Source: Deltaproteobacteria bacterium
GTDB taxonomy: Bacteria > Desulfobacterota > UBA8473
NCBI GenBank assembly: GCA_030643245.1
Contig: DAOWME010000007.1
Location: forward strand, 1 to 30,440
DNA length: 30,440 nt
Direction of reading: 5' to 3'
The position numbers were made by a program, and so were the translations under genes. Positions 23,611 through 30,440 of this stretch are shown here, one piece after another (positions within the stretch are counted from its first letter, which is position 1; every line of letters starts with the position of its first letter). The notes under the pieces are model-generated. The model worked only from the letters and a program-made list of their open reading frames with translations. It had not been told where the DNA came from and did not search any database.

Positions 23611-24240
23611 GTGGCCTTGGATATTTCCATACTAGATGAACGACGAATCATCGTAATTATTCGTCATCATAGACCATTCGATCTGGAAGGACTATTCCAA
23701 ACCGTACTGGATGCCGGCCTGGAGATTATCGAGATAACACTGAATACACCTCAATCTCTCAGTCTTATTGATAAAGCGGTCAGGTCATTTGGCACAAAGA
23801 TGCTTATCGGAGCCGGGACAGTATTATCACTGACAGAGCTGAAAAAAGCTCTGGATGTGGGCGCGCATTTTATAGTATCACCAATATTCGACCCAGAAAT
23901 CGTAGAATATTGTTCAGAAAGAAATATTCCTATCTTTCCCGGTGCTTTCACACCTACAGAGATATACAACGCACATCAGGCCGGGGCCTATATGGTAAAG
24001 GTTTTCCCTGCATCTACATTCGGACCGTCTTATATTAAGTCCATTAAAGCGCCGTTGTCGGACATAAGAGTATTAGCAGTAGGTGGCGTCACGGATACTA
24101 ATGTCAAGGACTATCTTTCAAGTGGCGCCGATGCTGTTGCTATCGGCGCAGGGATCGTAAGACCGGAATGGGTTGAGCGCCGGAATTTTCCAGCCATCAA
24201 AAATCGTATCATCCAATTCCGCGAGGCAATCAACTGCTAA
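23611..24240 (+). CDS. eda: KDPG/KHG-type aldolase
   Basis: A 209-residue class I aldolase of normal length, cleaving 2-keto-3-deoxy-(6-phospho)gluconate or a related 2-oxo acid to pyruvate. Active-site residues are Arg18 (VIIRHH), Glu41 (IIEITLNTP) and the Schiff-base Lys130 (YMVKVFPAS). The start is GTG at 23611 or TTG at 23617. Both lie directly after the G2 element, whose duplicated TAGGTA and the following GGTGG are the only ribosome-binding-like sequence. The normal upstream region may have been displaced. The TAA stop is the first part of a B-type end. No dehydratase or kinase for an Entner-Doudoroff route is in view. Confidence 0.88.
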   Translation: MALDISILDERRIIVIIRHHRPFDLEGLFQTVLDAGLEIIEITLNTPQSLSLIDKAVRSFGTKMLIGAGTVLSLTELKKALDVGAHFIVSPIFDPEIVEYCSERNIPIFPGAFTPTEIYNAHQAGAYMVKVFPASTFGPSYIKSIKAPLSDIRVLAVGGVTDTNVKDYLSSGADAVAIGAGIVRPEWVERRNFPAIKNRIIQFREAINC

Positions 24241-24258
24241 GGGACGTGACCGACACTT
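24238..24258. repeat. Solo family B-like end at the eda stop codon
   Basis: TAAGGGACGTGACCGACACTT supplies the eda stop and matches the sequence at the ligase stop (18286-18305). Confidence 0.5.
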
Positions 24259-24299
24259 CTCCTCTACATGTCTCATAACCTAAGATCTCACTCAGCTTA

Positions 24300-24503
24300 G
24301 GGACGGGGACGAAGTAACTTCCCCATTTGTACATCTCATCTTCAGGCCATCCCCCGATCGGGGTCGAGGACAGGCTTTGACCGATCTTCAAACACAAAAT
24401 CCTCAAAATAGTTCGACTATTCCTGCGGTTTTGCGTTTTCAGATCGAACAAATCTAACCTAAATCTGAGCGCCAACTTGAGAAAGTTATTTCGTCCCCGC
24501 CCC
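24300..24503. repeat. Family B TIR element, copy B2
   Basis: A 204-bp element with termini GGGACGGGGACGAAGTAACTTCC and GAAAGTTATTTCGTCCCCGCCCC. It has the same interior as B1 and B3, including the CCCCCGATCGGGG palindrome. It occupies most of the eda-tpiA gap; nothing else is recognisable in 24504-24626. Confidence 0.85.
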
Positions 24504-24626
24504 TAACTCATTGACAAACAAGGACTTCAATAGCTAAAGTTTCCAAATTTCTGATTGGGTACAAGGAAGACCAGAGGGTGAAGATGGGAAGGTTAGCGGA
24601 ACAGGGGGAGGGATAGATTTAGAGTA

Positions 24627-25379
24627 TTACCGTTTGTATCTCACGATTCGCGCGAAGTCCTCGGCCTTGAGGCTTGCTCCTCCTACTAAAGCCCCATCTA
24701 TGTTTGATTTGGCCATCAGCCCATCTACATTATCGGGGTTCACACTTCCGCCATATAGAATCCTGCTATTATCCGCGGTACCTTGACTGACCTCCTTCAG
24801 AAGCCCTCTTATGAAAGCATGAACCTCCTCAGCCTGCTCGACGGTAGCCGTCTTACCCGTACCGATAGCCCATACCGGCTCATATGCAACGATTAGACCC
24901 TTCATTTCCGGGGGAGAAAGACCTGACAGTCCATTTCTAACCTGTGTTTCGATCACACTAAAGGTCTCTCCCGACTCTCTTTGTTCAATGACCTCACCCA
25001 CACAAAAGATGGGGGCCAGACCCTGGCCTAGGGCAGCCTTTATCTTCCTGTTGACGGTCTCGTCGGTTTCACCGAAATATTGACGTCGTTCAGAGTGACC
25101 TACGATGGTATACGTGCAACCTACATCTGACAACATCATAGGGGATACGGCGCCGGTGTAGGCCCCCTTTTCCTCCCAGAAAATATCCTGGGCGGAAATA
25201 CGTATGTTGGAACCTTTCGCCTCTTGGGCTACCCTGTAGATTGCCAAGAAAGGAGGGGCAACTACGATTTCCGTATCGGTTACATCGAAAACCAACTTTT
25301 TGAGCGCACATATTAACTCAACTGCTTCGGAGACGGTCTTGTTCATCTTCCAATTTCCAGCAATAACAGATTTTCGCAT
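24627..25379 (-). CDS. tpiA: Triosephosphate isomerase
   Basis: A 250-residue TIM barrel, normal length. It interconverts dihydroxyacetone phosphate and glyceraldehyde 3-phosphate. Lys11 (GNWKMN), His95 (IVGHSERRQYFGE) and Glu167 (VAYEPVWAIGTGKTA) are the catalytic residues. The phosphate-binding loop (ILYGGSVNPDN) is present. It is the last gene of the minus-strand order gap-pgk-tpiA, 222 bp after pgk; that gap holds a REP-like hairpin, so transcription may or may not be continuous. Confidence 0.97.
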   Translation of the reverse strand: MRKSVIAGNWKMNKTVSEAVELICALKKLVFDVTDTEIVVAPPFLAIYRVAQEAKGSNIRISAQDIFWEEKGAYTGAVSPMMLSDVGCTYTIVGHSERRQYFGETDETVNRKIKAALGQGLAPIFCVGEVIEQRESGETFSVIETQVRNGLSGLSPPEMKGLIVAYEPVWAIGTGKTATVEQAEEVHAFIRGLLKEVSQGTADNSRILYGGSVNPDNVDGLMAKSNIDGALVGGASLKAEDFARIVRYKR

Positions 25380-25476
25380 TTCTAACCCCTCTATAAATTA
25401 GAGCCCTTCGGCGTACCTTTAATTGTAACACCCGGGGCGGCTACCCTTTCCTGGCAAGAGTAAAACCTCAATGTAG

Positions 25477-25502
25477 GGTGGATCAAGCGAAGCAGATCCA
25501 CC
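25477..25502. repeat. REP-like hairpin between pgk and tpiA
   Basis: GGTGGATC (25477-25484) and GATCCACC (25495-25502) form an 8-bp perfect stem around AAGCGAAGCA. Short palindromes of this GGTGGAT/ATCCACC type are scattered in many proteobacterial genomes. The remaining 222 bp shows no gene. Confidence 0.55.
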
Positions 25503-25601
25503 ATCCACTGAAAACCTATATGTACAGGACAAAAAATCCGAAAAATGACAATACCTCTTTTAATATCAACGGATTGTCCAAGTAGGGCCGTGTCTCGGAA
25601 A

Positions 25602-26789
25602 CTATTTGTTCCTCAAGGCCTCAATCCCAGGGAGTGCTTTCCCCTCCAATAAATATATGAAAGCGCCTCCGCCTGTAGACACGTAAGACATACTGCTCAA
25701 TCCTCCTGCCCTGTCAACGGCCACATCAGTGTCTCCACCGCCTATGATAGTCAGCGCATATGAGCTGGCAACATGATCGACCATTGCGAATGTTCCCCTG
25801 CTGAACGCGTCCATCTCAAAGGCCCCCATAGGTCCATTCCAGATAATGGTCTTGGCATCCTGCAGGGCTTCGGAAAAGAGTTTCGTGGTAGCAGGACCGA
25901 TGTCCAACGCCATCCAGTCTTTGGGGATCTCCTGGAAAGTAGCTATCTTGGTTTCAGCTTTAGGGTCAAACTTATCCGCAACCACACAGTCTACAGGAAG
26001 GTATAACTTCACACCCAGTTCCTTTGCCAGATCTAAAACACTGTGTGCGGTATCTATTAAGTCCTCCTCAAGCAACGACTTTCCTATATCATATCCGAGG
26101 GCTTTGAGGAAGGTAAAGGCCATCCCCCCTCCGATTATCATCTTATCTACCCTTGTGATGACATTTTTCAATGCCCCCAATTTACTGGAGACCTTGGCTC
26201 CCCCTATAATAGCCACCAGCGGTCTTGCCGGATTATTAATGGCTCTGTCGAAGTAATTGAGCTCTCTCTTCATTAAAAACCCGGCGCCACACACGTCGAA
26301 GAATTGGGTTACCGCAACCAATGAGGCATGAGCCCTGTGGGACACGGCAAAGGCATCATTGATATATACGTCTGCCAGCCTGGACAATCGGTTTGCGAAC
26401 TCCGTGTCGTTTTTCTCTTCCCCGGCATGGAACCTCAAGTTCTCCAGGAGTACAACATAATTCGAATCCATGCCTTCAACAATCTCCTCCACCTCATTAC
26501 CGATACAGTCAGTGGCCAGGACGATATCCTTTTTTAGTAACCTCTGGAGTCGCCTGGCCACCGGTTCCAGGGTGAGTTCCTTGTTGACTTTCCCTCCCGG
26601 CCTGCCCATATGGGATGCCAGTATCACCTCGGCGTCTTCGTCAAGGGCATAATTGATCGTAGGAAGTACCGCTCTTATCCTTGAGTCATCCGTAATATTG
26701 CGCAACTCATCGAGTGGGACATTGAAATCCACCCTTATCAGCAACTTTTTTCCCTTAATATCCAGATCATCTATATGTTTTATCGGCAC
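25602..26789 (-). CDS. pgk: Phosphoglycerate kinase
   Basis: A 395-residue two-domain kinase of normal length, transferring the phosphate of 1,3-bisphosphoglycerate to ADP. N-domain substrate motif RVDFNVP is at residues 19-25. Further motifs are ASHMGRPGG, the GGAKVSSK segment at the domain junction, IWNGPMGAFE, and GGGDTD in the nucleotide site. It starts 17 bp after the end of gap on the minus strand, so the two are co-transcribed. The frame is intact. Confidence 0.97.
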   Translation of the reverse strand: MPIKHIDDLDIKGKKLLIRVDFNVPLDELRNITDDSRIRAVLPTINYALDEDAEVILASHMGRPGGKVNKELTLEPVARRLQRLLKKDIVLATDCIGNEVEEIVEGMDSNYVVLLENLRFHAGEEKNDTEFANRLSRLADVYINDAFAVSHRAHASLVAVTQFFDVCGAGFLMKRELNYFDRAINNPARPLVAIIGGAKVSSKLGALKNVITRVDKMIIGGGMAFTFLKALGYDIGKSLLEEDLIDTAHSVLDLAKELGVKLYLPVDCVVADKFDPKAETKIATFQEIPKDWMALDIGPATTKLFSEALQDAKTIIWNGPMGAFEMDAFSRGTFAMVDHVASSYALTIIGGGDTDVAVDRAGGLSSMSYVSTGGGAFIYLLEGKALPGIEALRNK

Positions 26790-26806
26790 TTATCCCTCCT
26801 CGCAGT

Positions 26807-27817
26807 TTATCCAAGCCTCTTTCCCATATAGACAGCAAGATCGAGCATCCTGGCAGAGAAACCGCCCTCATTATCATACCATGACAAGACCTTTACCATA
26901 TTCCCGGCCATGACGTTGGTGCTCGGCGCATCTACTATAGAGGAATAGTGACTGCTGGTGAAATCGACGGAAACCAGCTTTTCCTCACAAAAGGAGAGTA
27001 TGCCCTTGAGCTCCCCTTCAGAGGCCTTCTTAAGTGCATTATTTACCTCTTCCACGGTTACATTCCGGTCCAGATCAGCTACCAGATCCACCACAGACAC
27101 ATTCGGTGTGGGAACCCTGATGGACATGCCGTCGAGTTTGCCTTTTAGTTCAGGTATGACCTGGGTAACCGCCACTGCAGCGCCCGTACTGGTTGGAATC
27201 ATTGACATGGCCGCTGCCCTGGCCCTTCTGAGGTCTTTGTGGGATCCGTCCAATAACCTCTGATCCATGGTGTAGGAATGGATTGTGGTCATGAGACCTT
27301 TTTCTATACCAAATTCTTCATGTAGAACCTTTGCAACGGGGGCCAGACAGTTAGTAGTACAGGATGCATTGGACACCACGTGGTGCCTGGAAGGGTCATA
27401 GTGTGATTCATTGACCCCGCAAACCAGCGTGGCATCAACACCCTTGCCGGGAGCTCCGATAATTACCTTCCTGGCTCCTGCTTCAAGATGCTTTGCGTTG
27501 TTCTCCCTGTCCCTGAACTTGCCTGTTGTTTCCATAACGATATCGATACCTAGTTCTTTCCATGGGAGCTCAGTGAGGTCGTCTGTTATCCTTGTTGTCT
27601 TGATATCCTTACCGTTGACAACGAGAGCGTCATTCTTGGCGCTAACCTCTCCCGGGAACGACCTATGTACTGAATCGTATTTGAGGAGATGGGCCAGGGT
27701 GTGGGTATCAGCCCTGGCATTGACGGCGACTATCTCGATGTCGTCCCTGTCAACAGCCGCCCTTACAAGATACCTCCCAATCCTCCCGAAACCATTAACA
27801 GCTAATCTTATGGCCAT
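26807..27817 (-). CDS. gap: Glyceraldehyde-3-phosphate dehydrogenase (possibly NADP-accepting)
   Basis: A 336-residue enzyme; ATG 27817 is chosen because GGGGGAC lies just upstream, within an open frame that reaches 27835. Rossmann motif GFGRIGR is at 10-16, the catalytic Cys153 in SNASCTTNCLAP, and the His partner near 180 (TTIHSYTMDQRLLDG). After the second beta strand the sequence is VAVNARADTH. The Asp that usually binds the NAD ribose at this point (VND) is Ala, followed by Arg. Such a change is linked to NADP use in GapB-type enzymes. It is the first gene of gap-pgk-tpiA, with a triple 13-bp repeat in its leader. Confidence 0.95.
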   Translation of the reverse strand: MAIRLAVNGFGRIGRYLVRAAVDRDDIEIVAVNARADTHTLAHLLKYDSVHRSFPGEVSAKNDALVVNGKDIKTTRITDDLTELPWKELGIDIVMETTGKFRDRENNAKHLEAGARKVIIGAPGKGVDATLVCGVNESHYDPSRHHVVSNASCTTNCLAPVAKVLHEEFGIEKGLMTTIHSYTMDQRLLDGSHKDLRRARAAAMSMIPTSTGAAVAVTQVIPELKGKLDGMSIRVPTPNVSVVDLVADLDRNVTVEEVNNALKKASEGELKGILSFCEEKLVSVDFTSSHYSSIVDAPSTNVMAGNMVKVLSWYDNEGGFSARMLDLAVYMGKRLG

Positions 27818-27838
27818 AAAATGTCCCCCTTTCATGTC

Positions 27839-27877
27839 TCAATACCTGCTATCAATACCTGCTATCAATACCTGCTA
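27839..27877 (-). repeat. Three perfect tandem 13-bp repeats in the gap leader
   Basis: TCAATACCTGCTA (plus strand) occurs three times head to tail at 27839, 27852 and 27865, ending 22 bp upstream of the gap start codon. On the transcribed strand each unit reads TAGCAGGTATTGA. It may be an operator array or replication slippage. Confidence 0.85.
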
Positions 27878-27926
27878 TAGTATATGTTTGTGTAAATTGT
27901 GATCGCTATGATTATGCTGACTATAA

Positions 27927-28131
27927 GGGACGTGGCCGAAATAACTTCCCCATTTGTACATCTCATCTTCAGGCCATCCCCCGATCGGGGTCGAGGACAG
28001 GCTTTACCCGATCTTCAAACACAAAATCCTCGAAATAGGCAAAACTATTCCTGTGGTTTTGTATTTTCAGATCGAACAAATCTGACCTAAATCTGAGCGC
28101 CAACTTGAGGAAGTTATTTTGGCCACGTCCC
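27927..28131. repeat. Family B TIR element, copy B3
   Basis: A 205-bp element with termini GGGACGTGGCCGAAATAACTTCC and GGAAGTTATTTTGGCCACGTCCC. TAA flanks both sides. It lies between gap and tRNA-Leu, upstream of the gap leader. Positions 28132-28297 hold only a GGCCGGATATA direct duplication near 28252-28270. Confidence 0.85.
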
Positions 28132-28297
28132 TAAGGAACAAACAAGGAAAAGACTAGGTTGCAATGAAGTTTTAAAGATCCGGGATTTTTGGTTTAGGGT
28201 TTCTTTAACGTCTTCAAGACTGAGGGGGTAAATGCTTGTTTCTTGCCGCAGCCGGATATAGGCCGGATATAAGCATAATACACAGACCTTTCTGCCT

Positions 28298-28384
28298 TGG
28301 TGCCGAAGGGGAGACTCGAACTCCCACGGGCATACACCCACTAGACCCTGAACCTAGCGCGTCTACCAGTTCCGCCACTCCGGC
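28298..28384 (-). tRNA. tRNA-Leu (anticodon CAG)
   Basis: An 87-nt gene including an encoded CCA end. The acceptor stem pairs GCCGGAG with CTTCGGC. The D-arm is GGCGGAACTGGTAGACGC; the anticodon loop TTCAGGG reads CAG. A long variable arm typical of a class II tRNA and the T-arm GGGAGTTCGAGTCTCCC follow. It reads codon CUG. A promoter-like pair lies about 27 bp upstream on the minus strand. Confidence 0.96.
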
Positions 28385-28404
28385 TTAAGACAGACAGAAA
28401 TTAG

Positions 28405-28433
28405 TTGCAATATCTATCTTATTCACTTATACT
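28405..28433 (+). promoter_or_regulatory. Probable promoter towards ribF
   Basis: TTGCAA (28405-28410), 17-bp spacer, TATACT (28428-28433). The start would lie near 28440, leaving a leader of about 155 nt before ribF. Confidence 0.45.
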
Positions 28434-28439
28434 TTGCAA
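28411..28439 (-). promoter_or_regulatory. Probable promoter of tRNA-Leu, overlapping the ribF promoter
   Basis: On the minus strand, TTGCAA (28439-28434), 17-bp spacer, TAGATA (28416-28411). The predicted start is about 20 nt before the tRNA 5' end. It overlaps almost completely with the plus-strand pair. Confidence 0.45.
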
Positions 28440-28596
28440 CCTTGAAGTTGTCAAGCCAATTCTGCAGGAATCTCATAGTAATCTCTCAAAAAGTCTTGGT
28501 ATGAGGAGCGTAGCGGGGCACTCTCGTTCATCCACAGACAAAGGGCGGCTGTAACAAGTCCTTTACTTCCAGGAGAATTCAGAGGGAAGAAGTTCA

Positions 28597-29538
28597 ATGG
28601 AAATCGTGTGGGGCACAAAAAGTATAAAGAAGAAATTCATGAACCCGGTTATAACCGTAGGAAATTTTGATGGTGTACACGTTGGACACCAAAAGATATT
28701 TAAAGAAGTGAGGGAGAAGGCGTTTGAATTGAAAGGAGACTCAATAGTATATACATTTGAACCCCATCCTTTACGTATACTGGCGCCCCAAAAGAAGGTA
28801 CCCTTGATAGCCTCGTTTTCAGATAAGATCAAATTCATTGAAGAATGTGGGATCGATATCGTTATATGCGAGGATTTTACCCCTGAGTATGCAAAGCTGT
28901 CAGCAAGAGAATTTGTAGAAGGTATCCTCGTGGATAAGATAGGGATAAGGGTCATATTCGTCGGTCATGATTATGCTTTTGGCAAAGGGAGAGAAGGGAA
29001 CATCGATACCCTGATGGCGTTGGGGGAGGAACTCGACTTTGAGGTGCGGGTTGTAAATGCTATCTCAGTGGATGATGTTACTATTAGCAGCACAATGGTC
29101 AGGGATCTTATCCGGCAGGGGGAGGTAAGAAAGGTGGCCACGTTCTTGGGCAGGGACTATTCCATTGCCGGAAAGGTAATCAAGGGTAAGAGCAGGGGCA
29201 AGGGCCTCGGTTTTCCTACCGCAAACCTGAATCTCGCTAATGAGTTCTTTCCCAAACCGGGGATATATGTGGTTTATGTATTCCACAAAAATTGTTTGTA
29301 TCAAGGGGTTGCTAATATCGGTTTCAAACCGACCTTTAAGGACAAAGACCTCTCCATAGAGGTCAATATCCTTGACTTTGATAAAGACATCTATGGTGAA
29401 GATCTCAGGATTTCCTTTGTGGAAAGGCTGAGAGATGAAAGGGCCTTTGGGAGTCTTGATGAACTCGTTGGGCAGATAAAGGCGGATGTTGAAAGAGCGA
29501 GAGAGGTACTGCGGAAGGTAGAAAGTAGAAAGACATAA
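28597..29538 (+). CDS. ribF: Bifunctional riboflavin kinase / FMN adenylyltransferase
   Basis: A 313-residue enzyme of normal length, converting riboflavin to FMN and FMN to FAD. N-terminal nucleotidyl-transferase domain: VGNFDGVHVGHQ with His28 and His31, and the ISSTMVRDLIRQG segment near 165. C-terminal flavokinase domain: GKSRGKGLGFPTANL, PGIYVVYV and the FKPTFKDKDLSIEV region. The ribosome-binding site is GAGGGAAG. No FMN riboswitch is evident in the 210-bp leader. A bidirectional terminator follows directly. Confidence 0.95.
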   Translation: MEIVWGTKSIKKKFMNPVITVGNFDGVHVGHQKIFKEVREKAFELKGDSIVYTFEPHPLRILAPQKKVPLIASFSDKIKFIEECGIDIVICEDFTPEYAKLSAREFVEGILVDKIGIRVIFVGHDYAFGKGREGNIDTLMALGEELDFEVRVVNAISVDDVTISSTMVRDLIRQGEVRKVATFLGRDYSIAGKVIKGKSRGKGLGFPTANLNLANEFFPKPGIYVVYVFHKNCLYQGVANIGFKPTFKDKDLSIEVNILDFDKDIYGEDLRISFVERLRDERAFGSLDELVGQIKADVERAREVLRKVESRKT

Positions 29539-29541
29539 GGG

Positions 29542-29577
29542 AAAAGGCAGAAGTGAATCTTTTCCCTTCTGCCTTTT
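29542..29577. terminator. Bidirectional rho-independent terminator between ribF and the Nudix gene
   Basis: A 12-bp perfect stem, AAAAGGCAGAAG (29542-29553) with CTTCTGCCTTTT (29566-29577), around a 12-nt loop. The T tract continues on the plus strand, and the minus strand reads through AAAAGG..CCTTTT likewise. It serves two convergent genes. Confidence 0.85.
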
Positions 29578-29596
29578 TAGGGTTTTCGTTCAGACA

Positions 29597-30151
29597 CTAC
29601 TTAAAGACCAGGTCGAGAAATTGCTTCAGTATCATGGCGGTGGCTCCCCAGACTAGATGCTCGTTGTATTCATAAACATAGCCCCGGTGAAACTCGCCTT
29701 CACTATTCATGAGCCCTTCTCTGTATGTTTCTCCGTCTAACAAGGCTTGCACCGGCGCTGTAATAAGCTCATCTATCTCATAGGCGCTTATGTTGAATTC
29801 GTATGGATGAGGGATAAAACCCACAAATGGAGAGATGACAAAACTGGTCGTAGTCACCATATCATCAAGTTCTCCAAGCAACTCTATATCTGCACTACTG
29901 AGGCCTACCTCCTCATAAGTTTCCCTGAGAGCAGTGACCATTAACGTTCCATCCTCTTCATCATAGGCCCCTCCGGGGAATGAAATCTGGCCTTTGTGGT
30001 GTTCCAGGTGCTCAGTTCTCTTTGTAAGCAGAATATAGTATTCCTCATCCTTGCAAAAAAGAGGAAGAAGTACGCCCGAAGGTCTTAAACTGTCATCGAT
30101 GATTGTCTTTTTTTCTCTTTGAGACAGGAGTTTCCTGATCTCATCTATCAT
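29597..30151 (-). CDS. Nudix hydrolase, CoA pyrophosphatase type
   Basis: A 184-residue protein. LLTKRTEHLEHHKGQISFPGG at 41-61 is the extra signature of the CoA pyrophosphatase (NudL/YeaB) branch; the Nudix box follows at 60-84 (GGAYDEEDG...ALRETYEEVGL). Such enzymes hydrolyse CoA or oxidised CoA to 3',5'-ADP and phosphopantetheine. ATG 30151 is preferred: it follows GGAG at 9 bp and overlaps the stop of the upstream gene as ATGA. An upstream ATG at 30172 lies inside that gene. In a genome living on CoA esters a CoA-turnover enzyme is unsurprising. Confidence 0.88.
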   Translation of the reverse strand: MIDEIRKLLSQREKKTIIDDSLRPSGVLLPLFCKDEEYYILLTKRTEHLEHHKGQISFPGGAYDEEDGTLMVTALRETYEEVGLSSADIELLGELDDMVTTTSFVISPFVGFIPHPYEFNISAYEIDELITAPVQALLDGETYREGLMNSEGEFHRGYVYEYNEHLVWGATAMILKQFLDLVFK

Positions 30152-30440
30152 GTAATAATACTCCTCTGACAAGAAATATATGACCGCAGGTGTTCATAGA
30201 CTTTTTCACCTACTTCTAATCCCAGATCGATAAATTCCGGACCGTACTTCTTGCCGGTGGCTGTTCTGAACGTCTCTTTTATCCTTTTGATACTTGCCAC
30301 ACCTTTTGGGAAGTTTTTAACTATCGATTCCACCGTAGCCTTACGGAAATCTGCCATGTACCAGAGCGTCTCAGTGAAGTTATCGATGCCCCACCTGAAC
30401 TTGTCAGCATCATAAAGGGAGTTGCTAATCATCTGCCCCA
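30148..30440 (-). CDS. Uncharacterised protein, 5' end at or beyond window edge
   Basis: At least 94 residues are visible (from ATG 30432), and the frame remains open to the window edge, so the true start cannot be decided. The visible part is helical, charged and soluble (...GPEFIDLGLEVGEKVYEHLRS). No motif is recognised. Its stop overlaps the start of the Nudix gene by 4 nt, so the two are probably translated together. Confidence 0.6.
   Translation of the reverse strand, partial: GQMISNSLYDADKFRWGIDNFTETLWYMADFRKATVESIVKNFPKGVASIKRIKETFRTATGKKYGPEFIDLGLEVGEKVYEHLRSYISCQRSIIT

Noticed and set aside
27839..27877. CRISPR array
   Set aside because: Units are 13 bp and contiguous, with no spacers and no cas genes.
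28440..28596. FMN riboswitch upstream of ribF
   Set aside because: The conserved RFN-element segments were not found in the leader.

Overview
The window looks like part of the chromosome of an anaerobic bacterium of the deltaproteobacterial (Desulfobacterota) kind. That placement is inferred from gene content: an acyl-CoA degradation cluster built from acyl-CoA dehydrogenases, a MaoC hydratase, an SDR, a DUF35/thiolase pair and a fused CoA-transferase, plus methylmalonyl-CoA epimerase. I could not run a database search. There is no phage, plasmid, CRISPR or transposase gene.

Layout. (1) 1-5000, minus strand: a small chaperone operon in the order grpE-like, dnaK-like, a large helical protein of unknown function, and a J-domain-like protein without HPD. 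Three of the four genes carry a lesion: a frameshift in grpE, a homopolymer frameshift in dnaK and an in-frame TAG in the large gene. (2) 5572-8143, plus strand: nadK and recN. (3) 8492-18288, plus strand: nine genes for CoA-ester metabolism (epimerase, two acyl-CoA dehydrogenases, MaoC hydratase, SDR, DUF35 protein, thiolase, fused CoA-transferase, acyl-CoA ligase). Together they could activate an acid, oxidise, hydrate, dehydrogenate and cleave it, and route propionyl units through methylmalonyl-CoA. (4) 18328-20486: a cysteine-rich small protein (minus), then trxA and trxB. (5) 20486-23603: an island bracketed by about 210-bp inverted repeats, holding a small Zn-motif protein, an HTH/Zn-ribbon regulator and an HMGL-type aldolase. 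(6) 23611-24240: a KDPG-type aldolase. (7) 24627-27817, minus strand: the glycolytic set gap-pgk-tpiA. (8) 28298-30440: tRNA-Leu(CAG), ribF, a CoA-pyrophosphatase-type Nudix gene and the end of one more gene.

The most striking feature is what fills the intergenic spaces: about twenty copies of at least six families of short (40-205 bp), non-coding, terminal-inverted-repeat elements, called A to H here. Several have clean target-site duplications (8 bp for family C and one D copy, 6 bp for A/G). Some are nearly identical, such as the two 113-bp C copies with one difference and the two 141-bp G copies with two. Some are nested (H in D, A in B). Several sit exactly at gene boundaries: the trxB stop codon is completed by a G element, the eda start lies 2 bp after another, and the trxA promoter abuts a D element.
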